Shown piece after piece: positions 51,771 through 63,280 of a DNA stretch of 64,000 bases (its first letter is position 1; every line of letters starts with the position of its first letter). The translations under genes were made by a program, and so were the position numbers. The stretch comes from Paenibacillus pasadenensis (GTDB lineage Bacteria; Bacillota; Bacilli; Paenibacillales; Paenibacillaceae): the NCBI RefSeq assembly GCF_023715725.1, contig NZ_JAMBOT010000013.1, positions 1-64,000 of the forward strand, given 5' to 3'. The notes beneath the pieces were generated by a model that worked only from the letters and a program-made list of their open reading frames with translations, was not told the origin of the DNA and searched no databases.

Positions 51771-52583
51771 TTATTTGACCGGCGCAGCCAGCCAGGCATG
51801 ATCTTTATCGTTGTTAAACTTCCACACCCGCTTAGGCCCGGCCATAACGTTTAAATAATACACCTCGTAGCCGGGAGGCGCTGACACCGGATGGTAGCCG
51901 CGCGGCACGAGCACCGCTTCCCCGTTGTTTACGGCGAGCGTTTCGTTCAAGGAACGGTCGTCCGTATACACGCGCTGGACGGCAAAACCTTGCTCCGGCT
52001 GCACGCGGAAATAATACGTCTCCTCCAGGAAAGACTCCTCCGGAAGTGCGTCCCGGTCATGTTTATGAGGCGGATAGCTCGACCAGTGTCCCTGCGGCGT
52101 GAACACCTCGACTACGAGCAAGGAGTCGGCTGGTTCGTTTTCCGGCAAAATGTTGTGAATCAAGCGTTCCACATTGCCCTGTCCGCGAATCTCCGCTCCA
52201 ACATGCTCCGGCGCAATTAGGCGCGCTTCATGCGTTCCCAGGCCGGGTGCCTTGCAGAGCGCAACCTCCACATCGGTAAGCGCGGTCAGCTCATACTGGT
52301 CGTCATTCGGAACATAGACGCTGTAAGGCGGGATTTTTTCAAAAACGCTCATCCGCTCGCCGATATTCATGAACCGGCTGTGCTTCGTTGCCACATCCGC
52401 TTTGCCGCTGATGAGAACGAGGCAGATTTCCTGCGTTCCCGTTTCCCGCTGCAGGGATTGCCCTGCCTTTAATTGAACGACTTCAAAGCCGACATATGTC
52501 CAGCCCGCCGATTCCGGCGTAATGTTCAGCACAGAGCCGTCTTCGCGGGGTTCGCCAAGCGGTTTTACGAGCAGCTCCGCCAT
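51771..52583 (-). CDS. iolB: 5-deoxy-glucuronate isomerase
   Basis: 270 residues, normal size for this bicupin enzyme, which converts 5-deoxy-glucuronate to 5-dehydro-2-deoxy-gluconate in inositol breakdown. Visible family blocks are TYVGFEVVQLKAGQSL, the metal-site region HWSSYPPHKHDRD...EETYYFRV, and VLVPRGYHPVSAPPGYEVYYLNVMAGP. It begins right after the iolJ stop (TAG then ATG) with GGAGG inside the iolJ end, so the two are coupled. It is the last gene of the cluster. Confidence 0.95.
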   Translation of the reverse strand: MAELLVKPLGEPREDGSVLNITPESAGWTYVGFEVVQLKAGQSLQRETGTQEICLVLISGKADVATKHSRFMNIGERMSVFEKIPPYSVYVPNDDQYELTALTDVEVALCKAPGLGTHEARLIAPEHVGAEIRGQGNVERLIHNILPENEPADSLLVVEVFTPQGHWSSYPPHKHDRDALPEESFLEETYYFRVQPEQGFAVQRVYTDDRSLNETLAVNNGEAVLVPRGYHPVSAPPGYEVYYLNVMAGPKRVWKFNNDKDHAWLAAPVK

Positions 52584-53459
52584 CTAGGCCGTGCCTCCTG
52601 CTCTGCCCGAGCTTCCGAACAGGCGCATTTTGGCCTGAACCGACTCCTGAATCGCTTTTTTCGCCGGAACGAGATAATGGCGGGGATCGTAAGCTTCCGG
52701 GTGCTCCTGCAAATAAACGCGAATGGCTTGTGTGCAAGCGATTTGGTTGTCGGTGTTGACGTTGATTTTGGCCGTGCCGAGTGAGATCGCGCGTAAAATC
52801 TCTTCGTCAGGCAAGCCGCTGCCGCCGTGCAGCACAAGCGGCAGACCAGTCAGCTGGCGGATTTCACCCATCCGGTCGAAGCCGAGCTTCGGCTGTCCCC
52901 GGTAGGGTCCATGCACCGAGCCGAGCGCCGGGGCGATGCAGTCAATGCCTGTTTCCCGCACCATCCGCACGCAGTCCTCGGTAACGGCGTACATCGCCTC
53001 CGCCTCGTCGACGACGATATCGTCCTCGCGCCCGGTAATGCGGCCAAGCTCCGCCTCCACGCTTGCGCCAAGCACATGGGCCGCTTCCGTCACACGCTGC
53101 GTGATGGCGATGTTCGTCTCCAAATCGTGATGGGACGCATCGATCATGACCGAGGTGAAGCCGGCGTGCAGCGCGCGGATGCATACCTCATAGGAGCTGC
53201 CGTGATCCAGATGAAGCGCAACCGGCACCTTCACCCCGTAATAGTCGATCAGCGATTTTACCATGCCCGCAATAAAATGAAGTCCGCCCATGTAGGGAAT
53301 GTAGGCTTCGCTCACGCCCAAAATAACCGGCGATTTCTCCTCCTGCGCCGCCATCAGTATCGCCTGCGTAAACTCCAGGTTGTTCAGGTTAAACTGCCCA
53401 ACCGCGTACTGTTTCGCTGCGCCTTCCTCCAGCATTTCTTTCATCGAAACGAGAGCCAA
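52584..53459 (-). CDS. iolJ: Class II aldolase of inositol catabolism (IolJ/FbaA-like)
   Basis: About 291 residues. It shows the class II fructose-bisphosphate aldolase family motifs: YAVGQFNLNNLEFTQAI, PVALHLDHGSS with the zinc His, SVMIDASHHDLETNI, VEAELGRI, the His in GSVHGPY and LVLHGGSGLP. The context with iolB makes it the aldolase that cleaves 2-deoxy-5-keto-gluconate 6-phosphate. The likely start is TTG at 53459, eight bases after AGGAG, giving the usual (M)ALVSMKEML. The 580 bases upstream may hold its own promoter. Confidence 0.9.
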   Translation of the reverse strand: MALVSMKEMLEEGAAKQYAVGQFNLNNLEFTQAILMAAQEEKSPVILGVSEAYIPYMGGLHFIAGMVKSLIDYYGVKVPVALHLDHGSSYEVCIRALHAGFTSVMIDASHHDLETNIAITQRVTEAAHVLGASVEAELGRITGREDDIVVDEAEAMYAVTEDCVRMVRETGIDCIAPALGSVHGPYRGQPKLGFDRMGEIRQLTGLPLVLHGGSGLPDEEILRAISLGTAKINVNTDNQIACTQAIRVYLQEHPEAYDPRHYLVPAKKAIQESVQAKMRLFGSSGRAGGTA

Positions 53460-53598
53460 AATATCCACTCCTGTCTGCTATCTATATCCTTATTTGTGCG
53501 GGGATAGCTTCCTGCATCATCTTTTGCCTATCCAAAACTTCGCTTTAGGCGTTGGCGCCTGCATTTCGCTTGCGGACGATTCCCGGTTGTTGAAGAAA

Positions 53599-53771
53599 TA
53601 AGGCCGTTAATCGGGCTTATTTTCATCCATTCCCCGTGCCAATGAAGAATTAAGACCATAATCGGGCTTATTTCTGTAAAAACTGGGCTTTTCGCCTGAA
53701 ATAAGACCTAAAATGGCCTTATTCCCCCTGCTTTCCGCAAATCGAGTCAATTTAAGGCCATAAATGGTCTA
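53599..53771. repeat. Degenerate palindromic array D (4 units) inside the iol cluster
   Basis: Four palindrome-like elements begin at 53599, 53651, 53702 and 53753, spaced 52, 51 and 51 bp. They follow the TAAGRCC-(6)-GGNCTTA pattern of array C, each with one mismatch or G:U-type pair. The linkers have lost similarity. The array fills part of the 583-base gap between iolA and iolJ. The other part (53772-54042) is GC-rich, holds CCAGC/CCGGC-type short repeats and no gene that I can see. Confidence 0.8.
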
Positions 53772-54042
53772 CTTTGCTCTCAAACACGCCTCAGGAGGAT
53801 TGTACAGGTGCAACGTTAATATTCAACATGGTTGAATTCCGCCGAAGCCTCGTCCTTGAACTCAACCTTTCTGCTAGCCAATGGTCCGAGCTGTGGCGCC
53901 ACTCCCGGCTGCAACCGCGGCTACCAGCCTCCGGCCTACTGGCCGCTTAGCAGCATCGGCTGCAGCCCCCCGAGCTCCAGCTCTAGCCGCCAGTGCTGGC
54001 TTTGAGCCTCCAGCCCCCGGCGTTCGGCGCTAATACCCCGTT

Positions 54043-55485
54043 CTACCAGCGGGCTGTAACCATTTTTTTGCGCGTGTAGAACTCGATGCCGTCGCCGCCG
54101 TTGGCGTGCAGATCGCCGTAGAACGATTTTTTCCAGCCCGAGAACGGGAAAAATGCCATCGGAGCCGGGACACCAAGGTTAACGCCCAGCATGCCCGCTT
54201 CAATTGTTTCGCGGAACTGGCGCACATTGCTGCCGTCCTGGGTGAACAGGCAAGCGCCGTTAGCGAATTCCGAGTCGTTAGCCAGCTCTACCGCTTCCGC
54301 GAGCGTGGCGACGCGCGCAATGGACAGCACCGGCGCAAAAATCTCGTCCTTCCAGATTTTCATCTCGCTCGTCACATGGTCAAAAATCGTCGGGCCGACA
54401 AAGTATCCGTCGCCGCTCGCTGCCGCATCGGAGCGTCCGTCGCGCAGCAGCGCCGCGCCTTCGCTGACGCCAGCCTCAATGTAACCGAGCGTGCGGTCTT
54501 TATGGGAGCCGCGGATAACCGGGCCAAGAAACACATTTTCCTCTGCGCCGTTGCCAATCGTCAGATTGTTGGCGGCAGCCACCAGCTTCTCGATCAGCGG
54601 TTCAGCAACGTCGCCAACCGCAACCACGACGGCGCATGCCATACAGCGCTCTCCAGCGGAGCCGAAGGCCGCGTTAACGATTTGCTGCACAGCGCCGTCA
54701 AGATCGGCGTCCGGCATCACGATGCTGTGATTTTTTGCGCCAGCCAATGCTTGAACCCGCTTGCCGTGCGCGGTGCCTGTTTTATAGACATATTCCGCTA
54801 CCGGCTGCGAGCCGACAAACGAAATCGCTTTGACGTCGTTATGCTCAAGCAGCCCGTTAACCACATCATGCGCGCCATGAACGACGTTCAGCACGCCGTC
54901 CGGCAGACCGGCTTCCTGCATCAGCTCAGCCAGACGGTTCGCCAGCAGCGGCGTGCGCTCCGAAGGCTTCAGCACAAACGTATTGCCTAGCGCGATTGCC
55001 AGCGGGAACATCCAGCAAGGAACCATCATCGGGAAGTTGAACGGCGTAATGCCGCCGACAACGCCGATCGGATAGCGGAACATGCCGGATTCCACGTTCG
55101 TGGCGATCTCGGACAGCTGTTTGCCCATCATGTGCGAAGGAGCGCCAGCCGCAAACTCAACGCACTCGATGCCGCGCAGCACTTCGCCATGCGCTTCGGT
55201 GTAGTTTTTGCCGTTCTCACGCGTGATGATCCGGGCGAGCTCGTCCCAGTTGTCCACGAGCAGCTGCTGATATTTGAACATGACGCGGGCGCGGCGCGGA
55301 ACCGCCGTGCGGCTCCACGATTGAAACGCCTGCTTGGAGTTCTGAACGGCTGCGTCTACATCCTCTTTGGAGGAAAGCGGAACCTGCGCGATCGTTTCGC
55401 CGGTTGCGGGATTGAATACAGCCTCGTATTGGCCGGAAACGGAATCGACCCATTGGCCGCCGATGAAGTTTTTCAAAGCAGTCAT
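54043..55485 (-). CDS. iolA: Methylmalonate-semialdehyde dehydrogenase (acylating)
   Basis: 480 residues; the NAD- and CoA-dependent enzyme that turns malonate semialdehyde into acetyl-CoA at the end of the inositol route. It has the MmsA-type start (NFIGGQWVDS), the ITPFNFPMMVP motif, FVGSQPVAEYVY and the catalytic Cys in GSAGERCMA. A C-terminal FPFSGWKKSFYGDLHANGGDGIEFYT is also present. GAGGAGAA precedes the ATG. It lies 21 bases after iolC. Confidence 0.93.
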   Translation of the reverse strand: MTALKNFIGGQWVDSVSGQYEAVFNPATGETIAQVPLSSKEDVDAAVQNSKQAFQSWSRTAVPRRARVMFKYQQLLVDNWDELARIITRENGKNYTEAHGEVLRGIECVEFAAGAPSHMMGKQLSEIATNVESGMFRYPIGVVGGITPFNFPMMVPCWMFPLAIALGNTFVLKPSERTPLLANRLAELMQEAGLPDGVLNVVHGAHDVVNGLLEHNDVKAISFVGSQPVAEYVYKTGTAHGKRVQALAGAKNHSIVMPDADLDGAVQQIVNAAFGSAGERCMACAVVVAVGDVAEPLIEKLVAAANNLTIGNGAEENVFLGPVIRGSHKDRTLGYIEAGVSEGAALLRDGRSDAAASGDGYFVGPTIFDHVTSEMKIWKDEIFAPVLSIARVATLAEAVELANDSEFANGACLFTQDGSNVRQFRETIEAGMLGVNLGVPAPMAFFPFSGWKKSFYGDLHANGGDGIEFYTRKKMVTARW

Positions 55486-55506
55486 ATCGGAAATTCTCCT
55501 CTCGAA

Positions 55507-56502
55507 TTAGGCTTGCTTGGCTGCACGCATGAAATCGTCAACCTGCTGAAAAGTAGGCATCGCGTCAGAGCAGCTGTGGCTGGAAATGACGATGGAAGCG
55601 CAGGCGCTGCCAAACTCCATGCTGCGGCTGATCGTCCAGCCCTCCATCAGGCCGAAAATAAATCCGGCGGCGTAGGAATCGCCCGCTCCGAACGTTTTGA
55701 TGACCTTGGCCGGGAAAATAGAGCCGCGATGCGAGCTGCCGTCCTTGCCGTAAGCGATTGAGCCGTCCTTGCCGTGTTTGATAATAACAATCTCCGCATG
55801 GTGGCCGAACCACTGCGAAGCGGTAAAAGCGTCACTGCGGTCGGCATTGCCGTCGAACTGCTCCAGCATGTCGAACTCTTCGCGCGTGCCGATAATGATG
55901 TCGCTCTTTTCCGCTGCCGCATGATAATAAATAGCGGTTTCCTGCGGATTGGTCCATGTATAAGGGCGGTAATCGATATCAAAAATGACCTTTGTGCCAT
56001 GTTTACGCGCGTAGCGAAGCGCGAGCAGCACAGCTTCGCGGGAAGGACTTTTTGCCAGCGCCGTGCCGGAAACGAGCAGCACCTTGCTGCTAGCGATCAG
56101 CGCCTCATCCACCTCGCCGGGCTCCAGCTTAAGATCCGCTGCGTTGTCGCGGTACATCAGAATGCTGCAGTCCTCAGGGCTTTTAATTTCGGTAAAAGCA
56201 AGCCCTGTCACCGCTCCGGTCCGGTCCGTCGTCACGCTTGACGTCCCGATGCCGTTGTCCTCCAGATAACGGACGATGAATCTTCCCATTTGATCGTCGG
56301 CGACTTTGCCGATAAAGGCGGACTTTTTGCCTAGCCGGGACATGCCGATGGCGATGTTGGCGGGAGAGCCGCCCACGTATTTGGTAAACGTCATCGTTTC
56401 TTCCATCGGACGGTTGATTTCATTGGCATTCAGATCGATGCACAGCCGGCCGATCGCGACAAAATCAAGCGTTTTGCCGGCCGCAAATGATACGGACTCC
56501 AT
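55507..56502 (-). CDS. iolC: 5-dehydro-2-deoxygluconokinase
   Basis: 331 residues of the PfkB sugar-kinase family. It has the N-terminal VGGSPANIAIGMSRLG motif, FDIDYRPYTW in the centre and the C-terminal signature FGAGDSYAAGFIFGL with the catalytic Asp. It phosphorylates 2-deoxy-5-keto-gluconate before the aldolase step. TAGGGAAC precedes the ATG. A 244-base gap separates it from iolD; no gene is seen there. That gap holds a 19-base string also found at 7488. Confidence 0.93.
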   Translation of the reverse strand: MESVSFAAGKTLDFVAIGRLCIDLNANEINRPMEETMTFTKYVGGSPANIAIGMSRLGKKSAFIGKVADDQMGRFIVRYLEDNGIGTSSVTTDRTGAVTGLAFTEIKSPEDCSILMYRDNAADLKLEPGEVDEALIASSKVLLVSGTALAKSPSREAVLLALRYARKHGTKVIFDIDYRPYTWTNPQETAIYYHAAAEKSDIIIGTREEFDMLEQFDGNADRSDAFTASQWFGHHAEIVIIKHGKDGSIAYGKDGSSHRGSIFPAKVIKTFGAGDSYAAGFIFGLMEGWTISRSMEFGSACASIVISSHSCSDAMPTFQQVDDFMRAAKQA

Positions 56503-56746
56503 TTTGTTCCCTACTTTCTATCGCATGATGAGCTTAACGTGAAAAAGTGTCCGCTGCATCAAGACCGGCTCTTCAATCGCTGCTGAACTCAGATTTCCTT
56601 GAATTTATCCTCCTGGAGAGGTGGCAATCCGACTTCAAAGGCGAACGCTGGCGCTTCTCCGGGCTCGGTCTTGGCTTCGCTCTTTCACGGGTATATGGAA
56701 TTAATGATTAATCGCATATGAGATTAACGAGCTTAAGAAATTTCGC

Positions 56747-58612
56747 TTAATAAGGGCGAGCCTCTTGGATTTTCTGCTTCATCTCGGCATGAGCCTTGAG
56801 CACTTTGCCGTCCGTCGATACCTCCGGTACGCCTACGTTCCACCAGGACTCGTACCCGCCGGTATTGGTGCCGGGCAGCACTTTGATTTCGACCAGCGCC
56901 GGTCCCGGCTCGGCTTTGGCTAGGCGGAGCGCCTGCTCCAGCTCTTCCGCATTGCGGGCAGTGAAGGCGGCTGCGCCCAAGCTGCGGGCGTGAGCGGCAA
57001 AATCAATCGGCATATAACCGCCGTTCAACCGGCCCGTCTCCTTGGCGCGGAACCGGAATTCGTTGCCGAAGCCGTCACTGCCATGGCCGCGCTGCAGGTT
57101 GTGAATGCACTGGAAGCCGTGGTTGTCAAACAGCACCACGGTCAGCTTCACGCCCTCCTGAACTGCGGTGACAAGCTCGGAATGCAGCATGAGGTAGCTG
57201 CCGTCGCCGACCATCGCGTATACTTCGCGGTCCGGCTCAGCCAGCGCCGCGCCAAAGGCGCCGCTCACTTCATAGCCCATGCAGGAGAAGCCGTACTCCA
57301 TGTGGTACGTCTTTGGTTCCGTCGTCCGCCATACGCGGTGCAGATCGCCCGGCAGGCTTCCCGCCGCCGCTACGATTACGCCGCGCGGGCCGACAAACTC
57401 GTTGACGATGCCAAGCGCCCGCGTCTGCGTGAATCCATCCGGACTCTCGAGCGCATACAAGCGGTCTACCTCGGCGTCCCACTCCGCTTTAAGCGCCTTT
57501 ACCTCGCCCTCGGCATAACCGGAGCGGTAACCGTGCGCTTCCAGAGCTTCCCGCAGTGCGGTTAGCGCTTCGCGCGCGTCAGCTGTAAGGAATTCGCCCT
57601 GCATTTTGACGGAATCAAACGCACTGACGTTAATGTTCAGAAACGCCGCTTCCGGGTTGCGGAAGGCTGATTTGGAAGCGGTCGTAAAGTCGGAGTAACG
57701 GGTGCCGACGCCGATAATCAGATCCGCTTCAGCAGCGAGACGGTTTGCTGCGAGCGTGCCCGTCGTGCCAACGCCGCCTACGCTGAGCGGATGATTCCAC
57801 GGCATCGCGCTTTTTCCGGCCTGCGTTTCCGCAACCGGGATGCCAAAAGCCTCGGCAAACTGAATTAGCTCGGCCGTTGCGCCGGAATAATGTACGCCGC
57901 CGCCTGCGATCAGCAGCGGTTTTTTCCGTCCGAGCAGAAGCTCGGCCGCTCTTGCAAGCGCGGCTGGCGCAGCGGGACGGCGGTCGATCACATGCACCCG
58001 CCGGGCGAAAAACGCCTCCGGGTAATCAAATGCTTCCGCCTGCACATCCTGCGGCAGCGCAAGCGTGACCGCGCCGGTATCCGCCGGATCGGTCAGCACG
58101 CGCATCGCCTGCAGCAGCGACGTCATCAGCTGCTCCGGGCGGACGATGCGGTCCCAGAACTTGCTGACGGGCTTGAACGGATCGTTCGCGGAGATGGAGT
58201 AGTCGCTCTGCACTTCAAGCTGCTGCAGCACCGGGTCCGGCTGGCGGGAAGCAAAGTTGTCGCCCGGCAGCAGCAGGACCGGAATGCGGTTCACTGTGGC
58301 GGTTGCGGCTCCGGTCACCATATTCAAAGCGCCTGGACCGATTGAAGTTGTGCAGGCAAAAATTTGCCTGCGGTTTTTCTGCTTGGCGAATGCCGCTGCA
58401 GCATGGACCATGCCCTGCTCGTTTTTCCCCTGCAGGAATTCCAGCTCGCCTGACTCGCGCTCCAGCGCCTCGCCGAGACCGGTCACGTTGCCGTGGCCAA
58501 AAATGCCCATTACGCCGCGGACAAACTTCGTTTCCACTCCGTCCACGGATATATACTGCTGATCGAGAAATCTCAGCAAAGCCTGCGCCATCGTTAATCG
58601 AATCGTTGTCAT
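56747..58612 (-). CDS. iolD: 3D-(3,5/4)-trihydroxycyclohexane-1,2-dione hydrolase
   Basis: 621 residues; a thiamine-diphosphate enzyme that opens the inositol-derived ring. It has the N-terminal TPP-binding Glu region (FLQGKNEQGMVHAAAAFAKQ), the central LIAGGGVHYSGA nucleotide-fold part and the TPP/magnesium motif GDGSYLMLHSELVTA...DNHGFQCIHNLQ. The C-terminal YESWWNVGVPEVS is typical of IolD. GAGG precedes the ATG by about 8 bases. A TATAAT on the minus strand at 58654-58649 suggests the cluster promoter, though a -35 is not clear. Confidence 0.94.
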   Translation of the reverse strand: MTTIRLTMAQALLRFLDQQYISVDGVETKFVRGVMGIFGHGNVTGLGEALERESGELEFLQGKNEQGMVHAAAAFAKQKNRRQIFACTTSIGPGALNMVTGAATATVNRIPVLLLPGDNFASRQPDPVLQQLEVQSDYSISANDPFKPVSKFWDRIVRPEQLMTSLLQAMRVLTDPADTGAVTLALPQDVQAEAFDYPEAFFARRVHVIDRRPAAPAALARAAELLLGRKKPLLIAGGGVHYSGATAELIQFAEAFGIPVAETQAGKSAMPWNHPLSVGGVGTTGTLAANRLAAEADLIIGVGTRYSDFTTASKSAFRNPEAAFLNINVSAFDSVKMQGEFLTADAREALTALREALEAHGYRSGYAEGEVKALKAEWDAEVDRLYALESPDGFTQTRALGIVNEFVGPRGVIVAAAGSLPGDLHRVWRTTEPKTYHMEYGFSCMGYEVSGAFGAALAEPDREVYAMVGDGSYLMLHSELVTAVQEGVKLTVVLFDNHGFQCIHNLQRGHGSDGFGNEFRFRAKETGRLNGGYMPIDFAAHARSLGAAAFTARNAEELEQALRLAKAEPGPALVEIKVLPGTNTGGYESWWNVGVPEVSTDGKVLKAHAEMKQKIQEARPY

Positions 58613-58766
58613 AACAAAACCTCGGCTCTATTAAGTTTGGATGATGCGATTATAGTGAATCGTTGACTGATAAAATGGCCAGTAAGCCAAATTCAGGCTT
58701 CAGCTTACAGCGAATCCGCCACCGAGCTTCTTATCTGCCATGAGCGTTTTGGCGACTTTTGAAGTC

Positions 58767-58940
58767 TAACGCAACTGAGCGAGCTTATTTAGCCTCAATC
58801 CGCCCATTTTAAAATGTAACGCAACTTATTTGGCTCTATAAACGCTAAATCACCCACAAAGTTAGCAAATAGCGCTTCTCAGTTGCTAAAGCTCGGAAAC
58901 AAGCCATATTACCGAAATAACGCGCCTCAGTTGCGCTAGC
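58767..58940. repeat. Degenerate tandem repeats with about 50-bp spacing
   Basis: TAACGCAAC begins at 58767 and 58817, and TAGCGCTTC and TAACGCGCC at about 58870 and 58918. GAGC or AGCTC blocks and CTCAGTTGC (the complement of GCAACTGAG) are nearby. The copies are poor but the spacing (50, 53, 48) is close to that of the hairpin arrays. No gene is seen between iolD and the mannosidase gene (58613-59342) apart from these repeats and a hairpin. Confidence 0.55.
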
Positions 58941-58954
58941 ACTACTGGGGGCGG

Positions 58955-59034
58955 TGCGCTTCGCGAACAAGCACTGCTGAAGATGTACGCTTCGCGAATA
59001 GCACTACTGAAGACGTACGCTTCGCGAACAAGCC
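58955..59034. repeat. Three tandem copies of a 30-31 bp unit
   Basis: Copies start at 58955, 58986 and 59016. Each has TACGCTTCGCGAA (first copy TGCGC...), including the self-complementary TTCGCGAA, then AGCAC, then TACTGAAGA or a close variant. The third copy is cut short. Confidence 0.8.
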
Positions 59035-59087
59035 TCTCAACGCTCTCCGTGACGTACGGCTTAAGAAACCTGATCAAGCGGTATAGA

Positions 59088-59121
59088 GAAGCCCGCAAAC
59101 CTTGCTGGGCTTGCGGGCTTC
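59088..59121 (-). terminator. Hairpin, possible terminator of the mannosidase operon
   Basis: Perfect 11-bp arms (GAAGCCCGCAA / TTGCGGGCTTC) enclose a 12-base loop, with TCTCTAT following on the minus strand. It lies about 220 bases past the mannosidase stop and before iolD. The T-tract is weak. Confidence 0.5.
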
Positions 59122-59178
59122 GAATTTCTTCAGATCGTTTGACGACACTGCGGATGCTAGGCTAAACTAACCCGAATT

Positions 59179-59293
59179 TCTTGCAGATCGGCCCGCGAAC
59201 TTTTAATGACGGTTACCCGCTTCGTCATTCTTGAAGATCGTTCGCGGCCTTTTGACGACGGTTACCTGCTTCGTCCCTCTTGCAGACCGCTTC
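59179..59293. repeat. Three tandem copies of a 49-50 bp unit
   Basis: TCTTGCAGATCG-like blocks begin at 59179, 59229 and 59278 and are followed by GCGAAC or TTCGCGG, TTTTGACGACGGTTAC and GCTTCGTC. A weaker copy precedes at about 59126. The array lies just past the mannosidase stop. It has no clear hairpin but keeps the spacing seen in the other arrays. Confidence 0.7.
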
Positions 59294-59342
59294 GCTACCT
59301 AGCGACACCTCAACAGGTTCCCCGCCATCGCTCCGATCCAAG

Positions 59343-62480
<3,138 letters not shown>

Positions 62481-62521
62481 GTTAGCCTCACCTTTTTTCC
62501 CGGAATATGACTTCTATGCTT

Positions 62522-63280
62522 CTATGCTTTCAGTTGTTTTTCCAGCTTCAACAGATTGTCCAGACTTAAAGCGAGGCTGTCCAGCGGGCTGCCCGGGCAA
62601 TAGTCCTGTTCAACGGCAAACCACTCGACCCCATGATCCAGCCCCCATTGCAGAATTGGAGCAAAATTGATCAGCCCCGTGCCAATCTCGGCAAAATACT
62701 CGCGTCCGTCGGAGGTCATGTCTTTCAGATGCAGAATCGGCATGCGGTTAGCATAGTTGCTGATGAAGCCAAGCGGGTCTTGACCGCCCTTCAGCACCCA
62801 GTACGTATCGATTTCCGCATAAATTGCGGGATCGTCCAGCAAATATTCAAGCGCGAACTGGTCGCCAATCCGTGTATGGAATTCAAAATCATGGTTATGA
62901 TAACCAGCGCGGTATTTCGTTCCTTTAACTTTAGCGGCAACTGCCAGAAGATCCTTCTTCACGCTTACATAACCTTCCGGCGTTTGCAGACCGTCCGGCA
63001 GGGAGTGGCAAATAAAATCGCGCGTATCAAACAGATCGGCCTCTTCCAGCACAGCAGGCAGATCGTTTTTCATCCGCTCCAGGCCAACGTGCATGCCCGC
63101 AACCTTTAGGCCCGTTTCCTTCAAAATAGCGGCAATATCCTTTGCCGGATTGCCGTGAAGACCGTCGATTTGCACAGCCGTCCAGCCCATTTTGCTCACG
63201 TCGCGGAGCACGCCCTCAAAATCCTGTCTCGCTTCATTTCTCAGGGTGTGCATTTGTGCAGCCAGTTTTGATCTGATCAT
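62522..63280 (-). CDS. Sugar phosphate isomerase/epimerase family protein
   Basis: About 252 residues, a TIM barrel of the xylose-isomerase-like (AP endonuclease 2) superfamily. Motifs are LAAQMHTLRNEA at the start, GMHVGLERM, the metal-site region YHNHDFEFH, AEIDTYWVLKGGQDPLGFI, ILHLKDM and EIGTGLINFAPIL. The ATG at 63280 shares an ATGA overlap with the upstream reductase gene and has GAGAGGCGG before it. IolE and IolI belong to the same fold, but I see no feature that ties this copy to inositol. The substrate is unknown. Confidence 0.85.
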   Translation of the reverse strand: MIRSKLAAQMHTLRNEARQDFEGVLRDVSKMGWTAVQIDGLHGNPAKDIAAILKETGLKVAGMHVGLERMKNDLPAVLEEADLFDTRDFICHSLPDGLQTPEGYVSVKKDLLAVAAKVKGTKYRAGYHNHDFEFHTRIGDQFALEYLLDDPAIYAEIDTYWVLKGGQDPLGFISNYANRMPILHLKDMTSDGREYFAEIGTGLINFAPILQWGLDHGVEWFAVEQDYCPGSPLDSLALSLDNLLKLEKQLKA

